The notes under the pieces were generated by a model. That model saw nothing but the letters and a program-made list of their open reading frames with translations, ran no database searches and was not told where the DNA came from. DNA of 64,000 nucleotides from Hyperoplus lanceolatus (lineage: Eukaryota; Chordata; Actinopteri; Uranoscopiformes; Ammodytidae). The first letter of the stretch is position 1, and each line of letters opens with the position of its first letter. The stretch spans positions 28,421,001-28,485,000 of the forward strand of contig CM049404.1 of the NCBI GenBank assembly GCA_026929865.2. The letters are read 5' to 3'. Below, piece after piece: positions 56,801 to 64,000 of the stretch. The position numbers and the translations under genes were made by a program.

Positions 56801-59800
56801 ATGAATATACCCTTTTGTCTTGCTATTGTAGTTATTATGTTTTTATATAATATTGTATACTGATATAGACCTGTATGCCTGAAATCAAGTGGAATTTAAT
56901 TGTAATCCTGTGTCTTCTTGTTTGTAGAGATTATCCAAAGCGATCAAACTGAGGAAAATGGTTGCGCAGTGAAGCGGCTCCGACTGGATGAGACCAGGGT
57001 CTGTGACAAGTGTTGTGCCGAATTCTTTGACGAAGCAGAATTCCTGGAGCACGAGAAGAACTGCACTAAGAGCCAGCAACAAGTGGTCGTCATGAAAAGC
57101 GGACAGGGCAGTGAAGCGCCCGATGAATATTCTCAAGGCTCTCCCGAAGGCCTTACCAGTGACCATGACGACAGCCAGTCCAGCAGTAACTCCCCATCTA
57201 ACGTCAACACGGACAATCTAGAGAGAATGGAGGAGGATTCCAGTATGAACGCAGAAGACTCGGGACATCAGGATCAGACGGAGACTGCTGGCAGCTCCGA
57301 GATGACTTACCATCCCGCGCACAAAATGCAAAATTCAAATGTCACCCTTGAAACCATGGCGGACACCAAAGTGGCTGTCTCCCAGCATTCTTCAAATAGC
57401 CTTTCTCTGATCTCATCCCAGGAAGCCGTACAGGCCATCCCCATGATCCTGGAGCAGTTGGTGTGCCTCCAGCAACAGCAGCTACAGCAGATCCAACTCA
57501 CGGAACAGATCAGAATCCAGGTAGCCATGATGACGCCACTGGGTCTGCAGGCATCCGTCGGGGCAGTGATGGACCCTCTGAAGGCCCTTGGTGCACATCT
57601 CTCTCAACAGCTGTCCGCCGCAGCAGCTCTGATAGGCAAAAGAACAGGCACCCAGAGCCTCCTCTCTATGGAGTCCATGAAGCAAGGTAAACTACCTTTG
57701 CCCTCTAGCATTCCTTCCTCTTTACCTGGAGGCCTGGGTTTAGTGACTTCTAAAACAGACATTTTGAAGGGTATTCCAGATCTGACTAGCCGTTTACCAA
57801 CACTACTGCCACAGTCGGCAGAGGCCTTAGGTTTCCCCAACACCTTCAATGGTAGCCAAGCAGGGATCGAGTCCTCGAAAAAGGTGAAGACGAAACTGCA
57901 GAGCGTGCCAACGGAAACTAAGAACGTTGGCGACTCGTTATACAGGCACAAGTGTAAGTACTGCGGGAAGTCCTTTGGCAACGACAGCGCCCTCCAGATT
58001 CACTTGCGTTCTCACACCGGAGAGAGGCCCTTCAAGTGTAACATTTGTGGAAACCGCTTCACGACCAAAGGAAACCTCAAAGTGCATTTCCAGAGGCATA
58101 GAGACAAGTATCCTCAAATCCCCATGAACCCACATCCTGTGCCGGAGCACCTCGACAACATTCCCACCAGCACCGGCATTCCCTTCGGCATGTCCGTGCC
58201 CATGGATGAGTCCAATATGATGCATGACATAAAGCAGACTAACGGCCATTCTGCTCCTCCCAGCTATCACCCATCTCCCATGCCGCCATTAAAGCCAACC
58301 TTCGAAAGCTTCAGCGGGGATCCATTTTCGCAGAGACCCTCCCCATCAACAAGTGATAGCTCCCCTTCCGTTTCCTCTAATATATATAGTCAAGAGGTAG
58401 GACTAGATGCCAATTACAAGGATGATGGAGAACTGCTGAGAGCCCTGCATCATGTGAACGGGAGCAGCCCCTTTCCAGGAGAACACAGCTCTGGAACGGC
58501 TAAACTTCAGCAGATGGTGGATGGCCTGGAAAAACGTACCAGCGACCCCAACGAGTGTGTGATCTGCCACAGGGTGCTCAGTTGCCAGAGCTCGCTCAAA
58601 ATGCATTACCGCACGCACACCGGCGAGAGGCCTTACAAGTGCAAGATCTGTGGCCGTGCCTTCTCCACCAAGGGTAACCTGAAGGCCCATTACGGAGTGC
58701 ACAGGGCCAACACTCCGCTCAAAATGCAGCACTCCTGTCCCATCTGCCAGAAGAAGTTCACCAATGCTGTGGTCCTACAGCAGCACATCCGCATGCACAT
58801 GGGCGGCCAGATCCCCAACACCCCCATGCCAGAGAACCAGTTTGAAGCAGAGTCAGCAGCAGAAGCAGCAATGGATTCCTCTCCAACAGACGAGATGGCC
58901 CTAATGGATTCCAATGATTTGGACGAAAGCTTTGACGATCACGAGCTAGAGATTGACCTCCAGAAGCCAAATGATACCTTGGATTCCCTTCCACCACCAC
59001 CACCTGCCCCAGAGGAACAACCCCTTCAGCAAGCTGCCCCTGCCATATTATCCAGCCTAGATGTCTTGAAGAACCTTACCTCCGCTCTTGCACTGAAACG
59101 ACAGACTAGCACGGCTTCGGAAAGCGAAGGAACGCCCAAAGAGTTCGCATCAGCCCCCAGGGAGCAGGACGGCCGTAGTCCCGCCATTTCCGACTCTGTC
59201 ATGTTGTTCCACTCGGCTTCACCAGTCAACACTCACATGAGCAAGTCTCCAGAGTCTGCTGTTGATTTTTACGCCCGCATCGTGTCAAAACCGGAGATTG
59301 TTGTCCTTGCTCAAGGTAGTGCAGAGTCGAGTGGAGCCCTTGACCTTACAGCAGCAACTAGCTTTACCCCCAAAGAGATTAAAGAAGAGCCTGGTTTTCC
59401 TTACACAAACGGAGACCAAGGTGAGTTTTTTTTTTTTGGTTGATTTTAAAGGTAGTGTTGGTCATTCTGGAGAACACATGTTGTCAAAAATCACTTGTTG
59501 TCAAAATCTATGAATATCTCCTCACGTCTGCTACCTATCCTTACTATGTAAAAAAAATAAAATCTGGTGTTAATATTCAGCCTTGGCTTTGTAATCTGAT
59601 ATGTAAACAAAGGATGCTCACTACAGTTAGCAACATGCCCGTTTATAGACCCTAGGCTGTGTATTAACCCTTTTTTTTTTCTTTTTTTTTTATTATTATT
59701 CCGGCGCTCACAGTACAGACAGGTGACTTGAGATTCACTGATTTTGCTGAAGTGATTTTGACAACAATCATTCTCTAGAATCGCCGACTCCAACTTTTTA

Positions 59801-60968
59801 AAGAAATGATCTTAGTGGTTGTCATGTTGGTAGCTTAGGTCTGATTCTCCATCTCTTTGTACCAACAGTTCCCAACATGTCGTTCATGAGGCTGCCATCG
59901 AGTCTGGAGATGAAGATTCCTCCAGAGAATCCCTCGAGCTTCTTCAGCTCCCACATGCCTCAGGGAACGGCCATGCCTTCGTCCGTCCCCCCCGCACCGC
60001 GACGCTCCACCAAACAGCACGTGTGTCACTGCTGCGGCAAGAACTTCTCCTCCGCCAGCGCCTTGCAAATCCACGAGCGCACTCACACGGGGGAGAAGCC
60101 TTTTGGATGCAACATCTGTGGCAGGGCATTCACCACAAAGGGAAATCTAAAGGTACGTCGTCACAAATCTGGATATTTAGAATTTTTACTCAGAAATAGT
60201 CTACTATTCTTTTTTTTAATATCAATGAAGAGGTTCCCTTAATTTAATTTGTAAAGTAAAACTTAAATATATTCTATGTTCATTACAGAGTAAATGAGAT
60301 CAATCTAGAATGAACATTATTTTCAGATGTCAACATTTCTGTACACTGGATTTTTTTTAGTCCATGAGCTGTAACCATCAAAATGATCATATTTCACTTT
60401 GTGTAATGAAACAAGAATATATGAAAATTTCACATTTTGAATGAAACTTTCCATGATCTTCAAATGTTTTAAGATAGCCACTTTTAATATCAATTGTTTT
60501 GAAAGGATTGTAATTTACTGTTTTTCCCTTTAGGTGCATATCGGCACCCACATGTGGAACAACACGGCGCGGCGTGGCCACCGTCTGTCTCTGGATAACC
60601 CCATGGCTCTGATGGCCATGACCTCGGAGGCTAAGATGATGCCCGAAATGATGCAGGCCCCCAAAGAACTGTCTTCTCCACAGATTAACTTTGACTCGTC
60701 TCTGTGGAACCAGTACGCTGCTGCCTTTAGCGGAGGCTTGACCATGAAGAACAATGAGATTTCTGTCATCCAGGGAGGGGGCATCACAATGCCCGGGAGC
60801 CCCGCAGGAGGCCCTATGATCGGGTCGACCGGAGGCCTCATGAAGATGGATGGATCCCACTCTGGCTTGCCCGGGTCCATGGAAGAAATGGAGAAGCACA
60901 ACTCTGACAGTGTGCCAAAATCACAATTCCCACATTTCATGGAAGAGGGTAAAATTGCAGTGAATTAG
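53805..60968 (+). CDS. sall4: sall4: Spalt-like transcription factor 4, four coding exons, complete
   Basis: Joining 53805-53871, 56928-59420, 59869-60152 and 60534-60968 gives 1,092 aa and a TAG stop. The N-terminus [12 protein letters not shown] is the SALL motif that recruits the NuRD repressor complex. Next come a C2HC finger (C48, C51, H64, C68) and a glutamine-rich segment (about 203-215) that mediates dimerisation in this family. Then follow a finger pair (365-385, 393-413), a triplet (566-586, 594-614, 626-646) and a C-terminal pair (906-926, 934-954). One N-terminal pair, one triplet and one C-terminal pair is the SALL4 layout; SALL1 and SALL3 have an extra pair. IKEEP near residue 840 fits a sumoylation motif. 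The C-terminus [18 protein letters not shown] is a conserved SALL tail. Human SALL4 is 1,053 aa. It is a nuclear factor of pluripotency, germ line and limb/fin development. The zfp64 and atp9a neighbours confirm the identity. Confidence 0.95.
53872..56927 (+). other. sall4: sall4 intron 1
   Basis: A 3.06-kb intron, AT-rich, with no open exon and none of the repeats described here. A complex stretch at about 55480-55700 (GAGCAATTAACAAGTCC, AAACAGGTGG) looks more constrained than its surroundings by eye and could be an intronic enhancer. Confidence 0.7.
56928..59420 (+). CDS. sall4: sall4 coding exon 2 (main exon)
   Basis: Acceptor TTTGTAG ending at 56927, donor GTGAGT at 59421. A 2,493-bp exon open throughout, as in all SALL genes. 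It carries the C2HC motif, Q-rich segment, finger pair and finger triplet. Long serine/proline-rich stretches with no fingers lie between them. The reading frame stays open for seven codons past the donor, so the splice site, not a stop, ends it. Confidence 0.96.
59448..59798. mobile_element. palindromic foldback element, family 1, copy K, in sall4 intron 2
   Basis: Complete but diverged copy (AAAGGTAGTGTTGG...GCCGACTCCAACTTT). It fills about 350 of the 448 bp of the intron between sall4 exons 2 and 3, with a T-rich expansion in the right arm (59667-59697). Confidence 0.8.
59869..60152 (+). CDS. sall4: sall4 coding exon 3 (C-terminal finger pair)
   Basis: Acceptor ACCAACAG ending at 59868, donor GTACGT at 60153. 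It encodes [18 protein letters not shown] and most of the last finger pair, ending at GNLK within the final finger. Its two histidines come from exon 4. Confidence 0.95.
60534..60968 (+). CDS. sall4: sall4 coding exon 4 (last)
   Basis: Acceptor TTTTCCCTTTAG ending at 60533. The first codons [10 protein letters not shown] finish the last finger (H950, H954). The stop TAG is at 60966-60968. A methionine- and glycine-rich tail ends with the conserved SALL terminus. Confidence 0.95.
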   Translation: MHIGTHMWNNTARRGHRLSLDNPMALMAMTSEAKMMPEMMQAPKELSSPQINFDSSLWNQYAAAFSGGLTMKNNEISVIQGGGITMPGSPAGGPMIGSTGGLMKMDGSHSGLPGSMEEMEKHNSDSVPKSQFPHFMEEGKIAVN

Positions 60969-62515
60969 GCTTTATTTTTTAGGCCGTTAAGTCCATTGTT
61001 ATCACCTGAGTGCAGTTTTTTTTCAATGTCTCAATTATGAAATGAGGTACAATCAACATCCAGAGAAAAACTTTGATTGTTTTGAATTTTTTTCTAGTTA
61101 TCTTCATTGCAGCTTTCTCTCTCTCGATGGGAACGATTCTCAAGTGTTATTTTTAGTTGAACTTGATATAACGACTGTAGTTTTATTTGATAGAAAAAGT
61201 ATATATGCGGGTATTTTTTTTTCCTGTGACTGTTTTGTTTTGTTTTGTTTTGTTTTTTGCTGTCTATCCGGAAGTTTGAATGTACAACTTACTTGAAAAA
61301 CTGCTTTAATTCAGACGGTCTCCTTGACAACTTTTGAAGGATTTTTGACTTTAGTAGGGAAAAAAAGTTTCAGGGCATGACATTTTAAGGACACAGTGAC
61401 TGAAAAATGATGGTTTACTTATAATGTATCTATAATAATGACTACTTTTCCCTCCTAATGTGTGTGCCATAGGTTTTATGACAGTGTACAATTTTTGTAG
61501 TGGTTAATGTCATTAGCATGTCTCATTTCCGAAGGTCCTTTTTGATCAGACTGATAGATTAATCCAGTGTCTTTGTCTTTTTACATCACGATGCAACATT
61601 TCAGAATATTTAGAGTTAAACAAAAATAGGCTTTTATGTGTGTTGCATCTGTGCTCTGTTACAGTAGGTAATGACTCAAAACTTTTTTGCTAAGTGCCTA
61701 AAACTGAACACATGATACATTGATGTGTTGTACCGTGTAGCATACCTGTGTTTTCATATTTCCAACGGTTAAACATACTCCACTTGTAAATCTGCAGAGT
61801 CAAATTTGGTTGGCTGAGGGTCCGAAGGCTATTTATACGCTTAATGTTCTCATGCCTGCACTTTATTTCAGGTCGTAGTTACATTTTATAGTTAACTTTT
61901 CACTGCTTTTATTGTGCTGGCTGCAACAGGGAAAGGGCAAATCTACAATTTTGTAAACTTTTCCTTCCTGTAAGATTTCCTTTTTGAAACAACCATTTAT
62001 AGTTATTGTCAGTCGTATAATTTTCTAGGTTATCATCAACTTGTAGCATCATTAATTTATTTATAATCTACAGTGCTTGAGTTTAGGGGGTGAATTCTAC
62101 CTCGTTTAGATTTTTAGTTGTCCTCCACGCCCCCTACTCTCAACGCAACGCTCTCTGTACATTTTCCGATACATTCTGGAGTACGCGCTAAGATTTTTTT
62201 CATTCTCAACCTGCTGAGTTGGAACGGTAATGAATGTATCACTGGAACACTTTACACAACTCAGAATGGTCACGAGTACTTTGTAGGCCGCCTGCTGTAC
62301 ATTCCTTTATCGATATGCATTTGCCAAGTTGTGCCTTTCTTTAGCAAACCATGTCAAAACTGCTTTCAAGTTGTCTCTACAATTCAAGTAATGTTGAGCC
62401 AATTTGGCCTGTTTACAATGTACATTTATTTTTTTTTATTTTTTTTCAAAATGTTTCCTTCACCTAAATGTTCTGATTTTTGGAAAAAATAAAATCAGGG
62501 TGACTTTTTCAATAT
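60969..62515 (+). other. sall4: sall4 3' UTR (inferred)
   Basis: AT-rich sequence after the sall4 stop, free of recognised repeats, running to a polyadenylation signal at 62488. About 1.5 kb, a normal length for SALL genes. It contains a five-unit GTTTT run at about 61232-61257. Confidence 0.6.
62488..62493 (+). terminator. polyadenylation signal AATAAA, probable sall4 3' end
   Basis: TGGAAAAAATAAAATC followed within 15-30 bases by GTGACTTTTTC and TTTTGCCTGTC, a suitable GU/U-rich downstream element. Confidence 0.6.
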
Positions 62516-63749
62516 TTTGCCTGTCATGACTTTATCATAATAACATTATCAAACTTATTTAAACGGTAACGTGAGGGCAAAAAATCATCTCGGGCTAGAA
62601 ATGTCTTTGCTAGTCTTGCACAAGCTTAACACTCATTTCAGCGCTGGCACAGGCAATTTTGAATACATATACATTTCCTTATTTAAATCAATTCACCTTG
62701 AGATGACTCAAGTAAAGCCTAATGTCTTTCCAGTACCCATTAAACCTTTGCTGTTTTGCATCTTCAATGAAAAACTATTTGCATCCACAACTGAAGGGTT
62801 TGCTCTCCAATGATATGTGTCCACCACAACCCATTCTAGGTTAATTACAATATATTTTTCCTTTTACAATACATGATAGCATCCTCTGCATAATTATCAT
62901 TATAGGGCTCTCAAATTGTTGCACTTGGCATATGAGTAAGCAGCAGAAATGTAAAGCTCCTGTACTACAATACAACACGTAAAACAATGTTGTACTAACC
63001 TGGATATACAATACAAAAACAATGACTACAACTACAGGGTTTCATTCACAATCACAACACAGGGTAGAAAACAATTCTTACCGCTTATTTTCATTGCGGT
63101 GGCCGTCCCAAATCATTGAAACAATACGGGTTTCTGTTCCTCTTCTACATTACAGACTGAAGTCAAAGTTGTGGCATGCAAATACAGAGTACCATTTTGC
63201 CACAGGAGCGTAGAGCTACATTCATCCATTCCTTTCCACCCCATTGCCTTTTATAATTAAAGGTTATACACTTGATTTTAGAAATGTATGTAGTTTGCTA
63301 AGTTGTTCCACTGAGACAATTTTTGATCTAAAACAGCCATGAGTGCCAAGTGTTATACTATACTGTATGTATACTGGTTTGTAGTGTGTTCAAACACCTG
63401 CATCATGCCTGCTGGCTGGAACATTGGACTATTCTGCACCACTGCTCCGAAGATTACACTAAAACAGCATTATAGGCCTAGAGTTGTTTAAATAAGCATA
63501 TACAGTACATGTTGCTTCTGATGACTATAACTATTATAACTTAGGCTATTGTTAATTTCATATAGGCTTTTGACACTGAATAACTGAAAAGACATTAACC
63601 TTAGACTACTAGGCCTAATAATTATCCTCCAAGAAAAAAAAGCCATTCAGTTCTCAAAACAGAAATCCAAATAAGTTAATATATGATATTATGAAGACTG
63701 TATCATCATCAATGTAACAAAATTGGCTTGATATGGCCTAGGCTACGTG
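62516..63749. other. sall4-atp9a intergenic spacer
   Basis: AT-rich, no gene or recognised repeat seen. The distance from the sall4 poly(A) signal to the atp9a ATG is only about 1.4 kb. Confidence 0.7.
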
Positions 63750-63927
63750 CTGCAGTGTTATGTGTCCCGGCTTGCTGTGGTACATGCAGTTCTCGGCGGA
63801 CAGTAAGCGTGAACACCGTGAGTGACAGCAGCTGATAGGCGAAGAAGCCTCCGCCCAGACCCGCTCCAACCAGAGCGGTGTGTCCACAGCTTTATACCCG
63901 CTACCGGGACACCGGGCAGCCGCAGGA
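63750..63927 (+). promoter_or_regulatory. atp9a: atp9a proximal promoter / 5' UTR
   Basis: GC- and CpG-rich stretch (GGCGGACAGTAAGCG, CCTCCGCCCAGACCCGC, CTACCGGGACACCGGGC) directly before the ATG, in sharp contrast to the AT-rich DNA to its left. Promoter role is inferred from position. Confidence 0.45.
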
Positions 63928-63995
63928 ATGAACGACAGTATCCCCCTGCAGCCCGTGCGACGGCCCAAAAGAACCGACAGTAAACACAGAAATGG
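63928..63995 (+). CDS. atp9a: atp9a coding exon 1, partial gene cut by window edge
   Basis: ATG (G at -3) opens MNDSIPLQPVRRPKRTDSKH, followed by RNG across the donor GTAAG at 63996-64000. This resembles the N-terminus of mammalian ATP9A (M-D-IPLQPVR-KR-DS, from memory), a P4-type ATPase of endosomes and the trans-Golgi network that acts in membrane recycling. All catalytic and membrane parts lie beyond the window. Position and orientation after sall4 match the human locus. The alternative, an unrelated short ORF, is unlikely given the IPLQPVR match and donor site. Confidence 0.85.
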
Positions 63996-64000
63996 GTAAG

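Noticed and set aside
62118-62492. 124-codon frame after sall4
   Set aside because: Lies in the sall4 3' UTR and ends at the poly(A) signal; ends in phenylalanine-rich low complexity.
63738-63968. 76-codon minus-strand frame across the atp9a start
   Set aside because: Antisense of the atp9a promoter and first exon; the + strand has a family match and a splice donor.

Overview
This is vertebrate nuclear DNA, almost certainly from a ray-finned (teleost) fish. Genes are split by introns with GT-AG junctions. CA/TG microsatellites are very abundant. Dispersed repeats include short palindromic DNA elements, a tRNA-like SINE and LINE 3' ends of the kind common in fish. Three protein-coding genes lie on the + strand in the order zfp64, sall4, atp9a. 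As far as I recall, the human 20q13 neighbourhood (ZFP64-SALL4-ATP9A) has the same order and relative orientation, which supports the orthology calls.

Layout. 1-15.3 kb is non-coding: microsatellites, repeat copies and several complex stretches that may be conserved regulatory elements. zfp64 runs from 15,666 to 19,690 in six coding exons (684 aa), with a 3' UTR to about 20.74 kb. 20.7-53.5 kb is a 33-kb gene-free interval with repeats, degenerate tandem arrays and candidate enhancers. sall4 runs from 53,805 to 60,968 in four coding exons (1,092 aa), with a 1.5-kb 3' UTR. The first coding exon of atp9a (63,928-63,995) is at the right edge and the rest of that gene lies outside.

Function. zfp64 and sall4 encode C2H2 zinc-finger nuclear factors. 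Sall4 is a Spalt-family factor of pluripotent, germline and limb/fin progenitors, and it keeps the N-terminal NuRD-recruitment motif and the SALL4-type 2-3-2 finger layout. Atp9a is an endosomal P4-type ATPase. The gene-free interval is the likely site of sall4 control elements, but that is inference.

The most distinctive non-genic signal is a family of long-inverted-repeat (foldback) elements about 335 bp long with ends AAAGGTGGAGTC...GACTCCACCTTT. I count eleven copies or fragments. One lies in the zfp64 3' UTR, one in zfp64 intron 4, and one takes up most of sall4 intron 2. Two further short families end in TTAAAG...CTTTAA. I found no RNA genes, CRISPR arrays or viral genes.
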